DNA of 15,979 nt from Lentisphaeria bacterium. Lineage in GTDB: Bacteria; Verrucomicrobiota; Lentisphaeria; JABSQK01; UBA12247. The DNA lies in contig DMTJ01000002.1 in assembly GCA_003477185.1 (NCBI GenBank), positions 1-15,979 of the forward strand. The letters run 5' to 3'. The notes under the pieces were generated by a model. That model did not search any database and was not told the DNA's origin. It saw nothing but the letters and a program-made list of their open reading frames with translations. Shown piece by piece: positions 6,334-13,312 of this stretch. Both the position numbers and the translations under genes were made by a program. Each line of letters begins with the position of its first letter. The first letter of the stretch is position 1.

Positions 6334-7122
6334 ATGAAGGAAGTCGCGTTGCTGACCCTCCACGGCATGGGCGAGGTGGATGCTGGGTACTATGATGAAT
6401 TTGAGGCTGCGATCAAGCGAGAGCTCGCGGCCGACTGGGAGCGCGTTGCGTTCCATTCCGTGACATATGCTGAGGTACTGCAGGGACCACAGCGGGCGCT
6501 GTGGGACGCGATGCGTGCGGAGTCCACAAACGATCTGGACGCGACTAGGTTGCGACGGTTCCTCCTGTATTTCCTTTCTGATGCAGCCACCTTGGAGCAC
6601 AGCGCAAATCGCGCCGAGGACGACCGCTACCTTCTGGTCCAACAGCAAATCCAGGCCGGTCTGAGCCAGGCCTTGGTGGCACTGGGCGGAGACGAGAGCA
6701 AACCAGTCGTGATTATTGCGCATTCGCTCGGCGCACAGGTTATCTCAAACTACCTGTGGGATGCGCAGATGGGAAATCATAGTTTTGACGGTTGGGAGGA
6801 TGATAGTAAGCCATTTCTGCGGCTGCGGTCTCTGAAGCAGTTCACCACAATCGGCTGCAATATCCCGATTTTTGTGGGTGGGCTTGCCGATCGCGAGTGC
6901 TTTAAACCCATCGACGGGATGCGCTGGGATAATTACTACGACCCGGACGATGTGCTGGGCTGGCCCTTGCGGCAGCTTGGTCAGTCCTACGAGTTCGTTC
7001 ACGACCACCCGGTGAATGCCGGTGGGAGCCTCACGAACTGGAATCTGTGGAGCCATGGAGGATATTGGGATGACCGCGATGTGATCTGCCCGTTGGCGAG
7101 GCGCATTCGCGAGTTGATCTGA
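6334..7122 (+). CDS. Alpha/beta-hydrolase (lipase/esterase-like), cytosolic
   Basis: A 262-residue alpha/beta-hydrolase fold protein without signal peptide or membrane segment. The first strand and oxyanion region read VALLTLHGMGEV (4-15). The nucleophile elbow is VIIAHSLGAQ (127-136), with Ser131. A probable acid is in YDPDDVLGWPL (202-212; D205 or D206), and the catalytic His is likely H241 in LWSHGGYW. The ATG at 6334 is chosen because AGGGGGAG lies 4 bases upstream; a TTG at 6307 and a GTG at 6331 are also in frame but are less well placed, and 6307 coincides with the predicted transcription start. The lactonase-like gene follows after 28 bases, so the two probably form one transcript. 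The pattern of SLGAQ with a late DxDDVLG block resembles lipase-like proteins of otherwise undefined substrate; ester or lipid hydrolysis is a family-level inference. Confidence 0.85.
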   Translation: MKEVALLTLHGMGEVDAGYYDEFEAAIKRELAADWERVAFHSVTYAEVLQGPQRALWDAMRAESTNDLDATRLRRFLLYFLSDAATLEHSANRAEDDRYLLVQQQIQAGLSQALVALGGDESKPVVIIAHSLGAQVISNYLWDAQMGNHSFDGWEDDSKPFLRLRSLKQFTTIGCNIPIFVGGLADRECFKPIDGMRWDNYYDPDDVLGWPLRQLGQSYEFVHDHPVNAGGSLTNWNLWSHGGYWDDRDVICPLARRIRELI

Positions 7123-7150
7123 GGTACCCCACAAAAATCTGGAGAATCAC

Positions 7151-8212
7151 ATGCTGCTGGAAGCACTCGTCTACATTGGAACCGCAATCGTTGGGAGCAA
7201 CGAAGGCATCTACCTGAGCCGCCTGAATTTGGAGACGGGGCAGCTGTCTGCTCCCGAGTTGGCAGCAGCCACCGAGAGACCAGCATTTCTCGCGACGGGC
7301 CCGGAGGATCGCGTACTTTACGCGACCGGCGGCAAGTCGAGTACCGTGGCGGCATTTACGATCGGCCCGGAGGCTGGGACACTTTCCTTGATCAATCGCC
7401 AAGTGGTGTCGGAGATGTCCCTCTGTCACATCACTACGGCCTTGGACGGCTCCGTCCTCCTCGGCGCGGATTACGGGCATGCAAAAGCAGTATCGTTTCC
7501 ACTCCAGCCCGACGGCCGAATCTGCGCGCCCGCCACCGTATTGACCTATGATCAGGCGAGCAACGTCGACCCGCAGCGGCAGAACAAGCCGCATCTGCAT
7601 TCGATCAACGCGGACTCTTCCGAAAAGTTCGCGCTGGTCTGTGATTTTAGCGGCGATGCGATCAGGATCTGTGCGCTTGATCCTTTGACCAAAGTCCTGA
7701 CCGCCGCTGGCTCGACCCCGTCTGCACCTGGCGCGGGGCCGCGGCATTTAGTCTGTCATCCCGCTGGAAAGTGGGTCTATGTGATCAACGAGCTTGGCGG
7801 CACGGTCAGTCTGTTTGACTTTAGCGACGGCGCCCTCACACACCGGCAGACCGTTGCTACGCTGCCAGCTGACTTCAGCGGCAAGAATACGACTGCAGAG
7901 GTCGCCTTCTCACCGGACCTGCGGTTCCTATATGGGACCAATCGCGGGCATGATAGCCTGGCCTGCTTTCGGGTCAATCCCGAGAACGGTGAGTTGACAC
8001 GCGAGGCGATTGTGTCCACTGGCGGGGAACATCCCCGCTACTTCACGATCGACAGCTCCGGGCGTTTCATGTTGGTATCCAATCGCGACACCAACAACGT
8101 TGTTGTCTTTAAGCTGAATCCTGAGACGGGCGTAGCCCAGCCAACCGGGCATCAGATCAAGCTGGAGAAGCCGATGGGCATTAAAATTATTGCGACCAAG
8201 CGGCAGAAGTAG
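7151..8212 (+). CDS. Lactonase-family beta-propeller protein (6-phosphogluconolactonase-like)
   Basis: A 353-residue protein of the lactonase family (YbhE/Pgl-type seven-bladed beta-propeller), normal length and cytosolic, with no signal peptide. The repeating blade motifs are visible. They include GAGPRHLVCHPAGKWVYVIN (194-213), AEVAFSPDLRFLYGTNRG (249-266) and GGEHPRYFTIDSSGRFMLVS (291-310), plus the conserved HxH at KPHLHSI (H148 and H150). Family members hydrolyse 6-phosphogluconolactone or other cyclic esters; with rpiB close by, a pentose phosphate role is attractive but unproven. The ATG at 7151 has GGAGA 5 bases upstream (7141-7145). It is the second gene of the hydrolase transcript. 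Loss of catalytic residues cannot be judged by eye because the active site of this family is not firmly defined. Confidence 0.88.
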   Translation: MLLEALVYIGTAIVGSNEGIYLSRLNLETGQLSAPELAAATERPAFLATGPEDRVLYATGGKSSTVAAFTIGPEAGTLSLINRQVVSEMSLCHITTALDGSVLLGADYGHAKAVSFPLQPDGRICAPATVLTYDQASNVDPQRQNKPHLHSINADSSEKFALVCDFSGDAIRICALDPLTKVLTAAGSTPSAPGAGPRHLVCHPAGKWVYVINELGGTVSLFDFSDGALTHRQTVATLPADFSGKNTTAEVAFSPDLRFLYGTNRGHDSLACFRVNPENGELTREAIVSTGGEHPRYFTIDSSGRFMLVSNRDTNNVVVFKLNPETGVAQPTGHQIKLEKPMGIKIIATKRQK

Positions 8213-8264
8213 AGCTGTTGCCAGCTCAGCGAAGGCGCCGCGAAGTCCGCGACGGTTGATGCAG

Positions 8265-8374
8265 GACTTGGTGACTTCATGACTCGCGACGCCCGACGAC
8301 ATGATGACTTCGTGACGCGTTGACTTGCACCCTACCGCTCTTGTAGGGAGTTAAGTGTCGGGAGTCATCAAGTC
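8265..8374. repeat. Folded intergenic element with degenerate 8-base tandem units
   Basis: A run of degenerate GACTTNNT-like units (GACTTGGT, GACTTCAT, GACTCGCG, then GACTTCGT, GACGCGTT, GACTTGCA) occupies 8265-8329. The segment at 8273-8297 pairs with 8357-8374: GACTTNATGACTC and CCGAC match in inverted orientation, with a 7-base insertion in the left arm. A perfect small hairpin CCCTAC/GTAGGG (8330-8335 and 8343-8348) is nested inside. It lies between convergent genes, so it may act as a transcription end for both, although neither side has a T-run. Confidence 0.55.
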
Positions 8375-8437
8375 CCATTTTCTGGTTCCGACAGGAAGGT
8401 CTTCGGCCTTTAGTGTGGGACGACTGGTAACCGCGGC

Positions 8438-8887
8438 TTACTCGCGGTCGAACCGGAAGTTCTGCAGGATGCCGTCCTTCGAGAACACGAGCGTAGCCTT
8501 GGTTTTCCGCACCAGCGTGTGAGTGAAGGCGTAGTGATTGCGCATAAACAGGCGCTCCTCGCCGATTCGACCGCCCGAGTAGGCGCTGCGTTCTTCTTCG
8601 GTGCGCCATTCATAGGTCCAGACTTCAAAGCCCGCCGAAGGTTTGCGATTTAACGGCTGACCAGCCACATCCCAGACATCCTTGGCGCGGGTTCTGCCAT
8701 TATGAAGCATGTGGCGCAATTCGTCCGCTTCGATGTTTGGCGGGCGCAGCGTGACGTCGTCTGAGATTTCTTCGGTGGTCGGGGGCAGCGCTGCTTCTTC
8801 AGCAAGCCGATCCAGCGATCGACAGCTAGAGAAGAGGCTGGCGCAGGCCAAGAGAACGAGAAAAGTGGGAAGTAAGCGATTTTTCAT
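8438..8887 (-). CDS. Small outer-membrane lipoprotein, BamE/OmlA-like
   Basis: A 149-residue exported lipoprotein. MKNRLLPTFLVLLACASLFS has a basic start and hydrophobic core, and Cys22 (LFSSC) is the probable lipidated residue; Cys15 (LLAC) is a less likely alternative because the hydrophobic core before it would be short. The mature part has a charged linker, then ADELRHMLHNGRTRAKDVWD (54-73) with VAGQP (74-78) and EVWTYEW (88-94). This resembles the 'helix-G-x-P ... W-x-Y' pattern of SmpA/OmlA/BamE domains, ending in a strand TLVFSKDGIL. The ATG at 8887 is chosen because it begins the signal peptide; a GTG at 8968 in frame adds 27 residues that hide it. The upstream ribosome site is poor. 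It faces away from the FecR gene and shares its upstream region. The BamE-like fold is an inference from weak similarity; a role in envelope assembly is possible. Confidence 0.68.
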   Translation of the reverse strand: MKNRLLPTFLVLLACASLFSSCRSLDRLAEEAALPPTTEEISDDVTLRPPNIEADELRHMLHNGRTRAKDVWDVAGQPLNRKPSAGFEVWTYEWRTEEERSAYSGGRIGEERLFMRNHYAFTHTLVRKTKATLVFSKDGILQNFRFDRE

Positions 8888-8958
8888 AGCACGCACATTA
8901 CACGAGGATTCCCCGGATGTCTCGCACTTTTTCGTGCCGTCATTACAGTATGCCAGCT

Positions 8959-8988
8959 TTGACACCACATTTATCGGTGCCGCATAAC
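8959..8988 (+). promoter_or_regulatory. Candidate promoter for the FecR/FHA operon
   Basis: A perfect TTGACA (8959-8964), an 18-base spacer and CATAAC (8983-8988, four of six). Transcription would start about 120 bases before the ATG at 9117. The interval between the divergent lipoprotein and the FecR gene shows nothing else of note. Confidence 0.45.
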
Positions 8989-9116
8989 CCGACGCTGGGC
9001 TAAAAATTGTGCGAACTTCGCAAGATTGGGAGGCGCAGTTGCGTATGCTTCAGCCGATAGACATGCGGCTTACAGGTGCCCCTTGCCCACCGAACCACAT
9101 AATGGATAGACGACCT

Positions 9117-10274
9117 ATGATCGCAATTTCGACGACCCGCGCCAAGTGGGCTCTCCTTTGGACTTTGGCATTCACCTGTATTTTTGCACAGTCCCTGACT
9201 GCGGCCAATGACGAAGCCGGGGAGCTGCCGGATACCTTCAAAGTGCTAAAGTTTGACGGCAAGTGCGAGGTGAAGTCAAAGGACGGCAGATACGGCGATG
9301 TCAAGGCGCAGGAGTATCCGTTTGGGGTGACGTTGAAGACTGGTCGCCTGTCATTCATTCTGGTCGAGCTGTCCCCGGGCAACACCTTCCAGATGCTGGC
9401 AGGTACCACCATGATGATCGACCGTAGTACCAACGACCCGCGCTTGAAGCGCCTGCGAATGAAGGAAGGCGGTGTCTCGCTGTTGCTGGACAAGTGGCCG
9501 AAGGATCATCGCCTGGAAGTGGAAACTCCCAGTGCAATATGCGGTGCCGTTGGTACCCGGTTTGTGGTGAGTGTCGAGCCCGTCGTTCAGGAAGGCGGCA
9601 AGGATCGCTATGCGCGTCAGTCCTTTAATTGTCTCGAAGGGATCATCGACCTACGCAGTCAGTTTTCATTTGCAGACGCCACAACCACCGGAGCAGGTCT
9701 GGAAGCGGCAGCCATTCCAGAGCAAACCTCGGTGGCCGGCTACATCCATGAAGGCATGCAAAACACCTACGTGGACCTGACGGTAAATCGCGGTGCCTTG
9801 GGCTTTACCTTCGGTGGCCAGCAATCGTTCGTCACCGATGCTGAGCAAGGCATCACACGATTCGTTTGCGCTTTCGAGAAAAGCGAAGAGGATGTCGACC
9901 TAATCGCGATGAAAGTCGAAGCTGGGGCAGTCACCAAGCGTGTTTCCAAGATTTTTGGCCGGTCCGAGCACAAGATTAGCGCAATTGATCGCCCGGTCAT
10001 GATCCGCAAGAAGGAACTGCTGGCCTATAACAGCCAGGCTGCCGGATCGCCGGTCGAGGACTACATCGCCGCCGCCCGCGAAGAAGGCATCATGCAGGCA
10101 GAAATCCGGCATCTGATGGACAACGACGGGGACAAGGCGATCATCCAAAACAAGCGTACTAGGCTCCGCGCCCAAGCTGACAAGGCCAGTGAGTTGCGCG
10201 AGAAGCTGAAGACACAGCGCGTGCTTCGCGGGATGCGCTCGCTGCGGCACGGAAATCGTCGTTTCCGCCACTGA
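9117..10274 (+). CDS. Exported FecR-domain protein
   Basis: A 385-residue exported protein. The N-terminus has a clear signal peptide: basic residues at 8-10, a hydrophobic core WALLWTLAFTCIFAQ (11-25) and likely cleavage around SLTAA-ND (26-32). A FecR-type beta domain follows (about 40-155), including LKTGRLSFILVELSPGNTFQ (73-92) and the hallmark VETPSAICGAVGTRFVVSV (135-153). A second, unassigned region (155-310) follows. The C-terminus (315-385) is a basic, probably coiled-coil helix ending RGMRSLRHGNRRFRH. Unlike true FecR anti-sigma factors there is no internal membrane span and no sigma factor or TonB receptor nearby, so an iron-signalling role is not supported. The ATG at 9117 is chosen for the signal peptide; ATG 9102 and an earlier frame start at 9009 would bury it. 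The FHA/PEGA gene begins 37 bases downstream and is probably co-transcribed. Confidence 0.78.
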   Translation: MIAISTTRAKWALLWTLAFTCIFAQSLTAANDEAGELPDTFKVLKFDGKCEVKSKDGRYGDVKAQEYPFGVTLKTGRLSFILVELSPGNTFQMLAGTTMMIDRSTNDPRLKRLRMKEGGVSLLLDKWPKDHRLEVETPSAICGAVGTRFVVSVEPVVQEGGKDRYARQSFNCLEGIIDLRSQFSFADATTTGAGLEAAAIPEQTSVAGYIHEGMQNTYVDLTVNRGALGFTFGGQQSFVTDAEQGITRFVCAFEKSEEDVDLIAMKVEAGAVTKRVSKIFGRSEHKISAIDRPVMIRKKELLAYNSQAAGSPVEDYIAAAREEGIMQAEIRHLMDNDGDKAIIQNKRTRLRAQADKASELREKLKTQRVLRGMRSLRHGNRRFRH

Positions 10275-10311
10275 TCCCTCCCTGTCCAATTCTGCGTAAG
10301 GAAGGTTGATC

Positions 10312-11751
10312 ATGGAGCTTCGTTCAATTGAGGGCGTGCTGAGCGGAAAGCTCTTCCCGCTGTCCAAGAATGGCGTGACGATCGGGCGTGACCTGAAATC
10401 GTCGATTTCGCTCACCGATGACGACGACATCTCGCGAAATCATGCTCGGATCGTATACGACGGGCTAAATTATTACGTCGAGGACCTGAAGAGCACCAAT
10501 GGTGTGCGGGTGAACGGAGCCCAGATTCAAGGGCGACAGCTGCTCGCGCCGGGCGACCGGGTTGGTATCGGTAGTCATGTGTTCCTGACCGTGACCGAAG
10601 AAAGCGTCGTGGCTGAGGGCGATTTGTCCAAGCTAGAAGCCCTGCGGCGAGAGCGTGAGGCGAAGCAGGAATCTGCTCGCCGAGAGCCTGCGGCGGCTGA
10701 CCCCAAGACTGGGATTTCTGCAGGTGAGATCGGGCTCTGGATTGGGATCGCCGTGGTCGCTTTGGGCGTGATGGGTTGGCTCCTTTCTGGCAGCAGGGCG
10801 CCGAGTGCCCCGGAGCCCTTGGATCGGGAAGTCATCCTTGCTGCGGAACCGCCGGCACAGCCGCCCGTGGCTGAACGGCCCCGGCAGCGCATCTTGGAGC
10901 CGCCAGCTCTGGTCGAAGAGACCACGAAAGAACCAGAGACTGGTTATCTGTGGGTTGATTCTGTGCCGCGTGGTGCCGTCGTCTCCCTAAATGGCAGTCC
11001 AATTGGCATCAGCCCGATTTTTATCGAGGAGCTCACGGAAGGGGAGCATGAGCTAGAGCTCAACCTCGAGAATCACGTGACCCGTGCCAAGCTCGTGCGC
11101 GTGCCGTTGCGTCGGCCGTTGGCCCCACTGAACTTGACCCGTTCGCCACAGACCTGTGAGATCACGTCCAAACCTTCTGGCGTGACTGTGATCGAGGCCG
11201 ATCGGATTATCGGTAGGACACCCATGACGCTGCTCGGCTACGAGCCTGGGCAGCATGAGCTGCGCCTGGTCGAGTCGGGGTATGAACCCCAAACAATCAT
11301 GGCGCAAGTAAAATCGCTTCGCGCGACCCAGGCCCATGCGGTGATGACCGCGGCGACAGGAACCTTGAAAGTCACTGCTGTACCGGCCACCTGCAGCTTG
11401 CGCGTGAACGGTGAGGTCTGGGGCACGACTGAACCCAGCCCAGATGGCGGACATTCCCTGCCTTGGATCAGCGAGAATCTTCGACCGGGCACCTACACCG
11501 TGGAGATTGAGCATGCTGGCATTACTGAGACCCGAAAAGTCCGGTTAGCACCACGTGGACTTACCGATGTTGAATTGATTATTTTCCGCCCGACAGTAGC
11601 GGTGAAGTTGATCGATGGACGAACGCTGATTGGTATGGTTCGCGAGCGCAACGCGCACGGCGACATCGTACTGGCGTTGTCTGCGAGTCGAGACACCCGT
11701 TTGCTGGCAAGCCAGATTGTCAGCATTGCCCCCATTCCAGTGAACGAATAA
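10312..11751 (+). CDS. FHA - transmembrane - triple PEGA domain protein
   Basis: A 479-residue protein of modular build. Residues 1-95 are a forkhead-associated (phosphothreonine-binding) domain with all signature residues: G25-R26, S41-R42-N43-H44, S61-T62-N63-G64 and V67-N68-G69. Residues 96-135 are a charged linker and 140-158 one transmembrane helix, which puts the FHA domain in the cytosol and the remainder outside. A Pro-rich linker (160-205) leads to three PEGA-type beta repeats, about 211-278 ([20 protein letters not shown]), 280-345 ([20 protein letters not shown]) and 350-425 ([20 protein letters not shown]). The last 54 residues ([13 protein letters not shown] ... LLASQIVSI) look like a small Sm-like beta-barrel cap. 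The ATG at 10312 has AAGGAAGG 6 bases upstream (10298-10305); a TTG two codons earlier overlaps the spacing and is rejected. No Ser/Thr kinase partner lies in the window. Confidence 0.9.
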   Translation: MELRSIEGVLSGKLFPLSKNGVTIGRDLKSSISLTDDDDISRNHARIVYDGLNYYVEDLKSTNGVRVNGAQIQGRQLLAPGDRVGIGSHVFLTVTEESVVAEGDLSKLEALRREREAKQESARREPAAADPKTGISAGEIGLWIGIAVVALGVMGWLLSGSRAPSAPEPLDREVILAAEPPAQPPVAERPRQRILEPPALVEETTKEPETGYLWVDSVPRGAVVSLNGSPIGISPIFIEELTEGEHELELNLENHVTRAKLVRVPLRRPLAPLNLTRSPQTCEITSKPSGVTVIEADRIIGRTPMTLLGYEPGQHELRLVESGYEPQTIMAQVKSLRATQAHAVMTAATGTLKVTAVPATCSLRVNGEVWGTTEPSPDGGHSLPWISENLRPGTYTVEIEHAGITETRKVRLAPRGLTDVELIIFRPTVAVKLIDGRTLIGMVRERNAHGDIVLALSASRDTRLLASQIVSIAPIPVNE

Positions 11752-11771
11752 CCCACAATCAAGAGTCCATC

Positions 11772-12755
11772 ATGAGTGAGCCTATCCGCGTTGCGGTCAC
11801 CGGCGGCGCCGGCCAGATCTGTTATAACCTGTTGTTTCGTATCGCCTCTGGCGAAGTTTTTGGCGCAAACCAGTCCGTAGAGCTGCGCATCCTCGAACTG
11901 CCCGTCGCAATGGGCGCCCTCGAAGGTGTGGCGATGGAACTGCAGGATTGTGCCTTTCCGGCCCTCGAGAATATCGTCCTAAGCGACGATGTGAACGAAG
12001 TGATGCGCGGTGCCAATTGGGTGCTGCTCGTTGGCTCAAAACCTCGCGGTCCCGGGATGGAACGCGGCGACCTGATTCGCGAGAACGGTCCCATTTTTAC
12101 CGCCACTGGTCGGGCAATCAACGCCAATGCAGCGGCGGACGTCCGCGTGCTAGTTGTCGGCAATCCCTGTAATACCAACTGCTTGATCACGATGCACAAC
12201 GCACCAGATGTGCCTCGCGATCGGTTCCACGCCATGACCCGCTTGGATCAGAATCGCGCGGAAACGCAGCTGGCCACGCGTGCTGGCACCAGCGTCCGCG
12301 CGGTAAAAAACATGGTGATTTGGGGCAATCATTCTGCGAAGCAAGTGCCAGACTACTGCAACGTTACCATCAACGGCCAGCCCGCCGTCGACGAGCTGGA
12401 ACTGGACTATCTGCGCGGCGAGTTCACTGACACAGTGGCCAAGCGCGGCGCGGCGATCATCGCAGCTCGCGGTAAATCCTCTGCTGCCTCTGCTGCATCT
12501 GCTGCCCTTGACGCCGTCAAGAGCCTGATCACGCCCACTCCGGAAGGCGAGTACTTCAGTTCCGCAGTCGTCAGTGATGGCAATCCTTATGGCATTCCAG
12601 ACGGGCTGATCTTCTCCTTTCCCTGTCGCTCAACCGGAAACGGTGACTACGAGATCGTTCCTGGCTTGGAATGGGACGAGCACCTGGCTGCGAAGATCGC
12701 AGATACCCGCGATGAGTTGCTGGAAGAGCGGGAAATCGTCAGCTATCTCCTGTGA
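11772..12755 (+). CDS. mdh: Malate dehydrogenase, NAD-dependent, cytosolic-type
   Basis: A 327-residue dehydrogenase interconverting malate and oxaloacetate in the TCA cycle. It has the cytosolic (group 1) architecture: [20 protein letters not shown] (8-27) as nucleotide motif, E42 at the end of the second strand (favouring NAD over NADP), and the mobile loop [11 protein letters not shown] with substrate arginines R92 and R98. N131 is in [11 protein letters not shown], catalytic D159 and R162 in [13 protein letters not shown], and proton-relay H187 in [12 protein letters not shown]. Two Cys substitutions are visible in conserved motifs (C17 after GQI and C133 in NPCNTN), positions that usually carry a small residue; neither should abolish activity. 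The ribosome site is weak (AAGAG at about -10). The gene starts 20 bases after the FHA gene and its TGA overlaps the GTG start of the DUF503 gene. Confidence 0.95.
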   Translation: MSEPIRVAVTGGAGQICYNLLFRIASGEVFGANQSVELRILELPVAMGALEGVAMELQDCAFPALENIVLSDDVNEVMRGANWVLLVGSKPRGPGMERGDLIRENGPIFTATGRAINANAAADVRVLVVGNPCNTNCLITMHNAPDVPRDRFHAMTRLDQNRAETQLATRAGTSVRAVKNMVIWGNHSAKQVPDYCNVTINGQPAVDELELDYLRGEFTDTVAKRGAAIIAARGKSSAASAASAALDAVKSLITPTPEGEYFSSAVVSDGNPYGIPDGLIFSFPCRSTGNGDYEIVPGLEWDEHLAAKIADTRDELLEEREIVSYLL

Positions 12756-13039
12756 TCATCGGCCTGCTTACGCTGGAACTGGACATCGAGCACGCGCAGT
12801 CTCTCAAGGACAAACGAGCGGTTCTGAACCGTGTCAAAGAGCGAGTGCGCAGCCGCTTCAATGTTTCTATTTCTGAGATCGAGGCCCATGATGTCTGGAA
12901 CTACGCGTGCCTCGGGGTTGCCGTGGTCAGCAACGAGCAGCGTTTCGCCAATCAGGTGCTGAGCAAGGTTATTGAACATGTGGAAGCGGTCCGTGACTGC
13001 GAACTTGGCGAAGTGTCCACCGAGTATATTCATCAATGA
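12752..13039 (+). CDS. DUF503 (YlxP-like) family protein
   Basis: A 95-residue cytosolic protein of the DUF503 family. The hallmark is [20 protein letters not shown] (9-28), followed by [20 protein letters not shown] (29-48), [13 protein letters not shown] and the C-terminal [13 protein letters not shown] helix. The start is a GTG at 12752, which overlaps the mdh stop by four bases (GTGA) and implies translational coupling; no better ATG exists. In Firmicutes the homologue YlxP lies in the nusA-infB-rbfA operon and has been linked to ribosome function; here it sits with malate dehydrogenase and a glutaredoxin. The biochemical function remains undefined. Confidence 0.9.
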   Translation: MIIGLLTLELDIEHAQSLKDKRAVLNRVKERVRSRFNVSISEIEAHDVWNYACLGVAVVSNEQRFANQVLSKVIEHVEAVRDCELGEVSTEYIHQ

Positions 13040-13042
13040 TTG

Positions 13043-13051
13043 AAAAGGAGG
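13043..13051 (+). promoter_or_regulatory. Strong Shine-Dalgarno sequence fixing the glutaredoxin start
   Basis: AAAAGGAGG lies 6 bases before the ATG at 13058, the best ribosome site in the window. It rules out a TTG at 13040, which would place the ribosome site inside the coding sequence. Confidence 0.88.
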
Positions 13052-13057
13052 CCTTTT

Positions 13058-13288
13058 ATGGCTGAGTTGACTCTATACGGCCGCCGGACGTGCCCGTACT
13101 GCCTGCGCGTGATTTCCCATATTCAAAATCGGGGTGTCGATATTCCCCTATGCGACACGAGTGATCCGGACAATCGCGCCCGCTTGATCGAGATCGGTGG
13201 CAAGGGCCAGGTTCCCTGCCTGGTGATCGACGGTGCGCCGATGTACGAATCCGGTGACATCATCAGTTGGATCGACGCCAATCTTTGA
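13058..13288 (+). CDS. Glutaredoxin-family thiol oxidoreductase
   Basis: A 76-residue single-domain glutaredoxin. MAELTLYGRRTCPYCLRV carries the dithiol active site C12-P-Y-C15. The cis-Pro loop is KGQVPCLVIDG (P53), followed by MYESGDIISWID, where glutaredoxin/GST-N domains bind the glutathione gamma-Glu moiety. It is expected to reduce mixed disulfides with glutathione or a related thiol in the cytosol. It is slightly shorter than typical bacterial GrxC (about 82 residues) but complete in its core, and could equally be described as an isolated GST N-terminal-type domain. It follows the DUF503 gene after 18 bases and probably shares its transcript. Confidence 0.92.
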   Translation: MAELTLYGRRTCPYCLRVISHIQNRGVDIPLCDTSDPDNRARLIEIGGKGQVPCLVIDGAPMYESGDIISWIDANL

Positions 13289-13312
13289 ACGGCTGTTGGT
13301 CATTGGTGACGG

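Noticed and set aside
9117..10274. FecR-type iron-signalling regulator
   Set aside because: There is no sigma factor or TonB-dependent receptor nearby, no internal membrane span, and the protein carries a cleavable signal peptide; only the FecR domain is shared.
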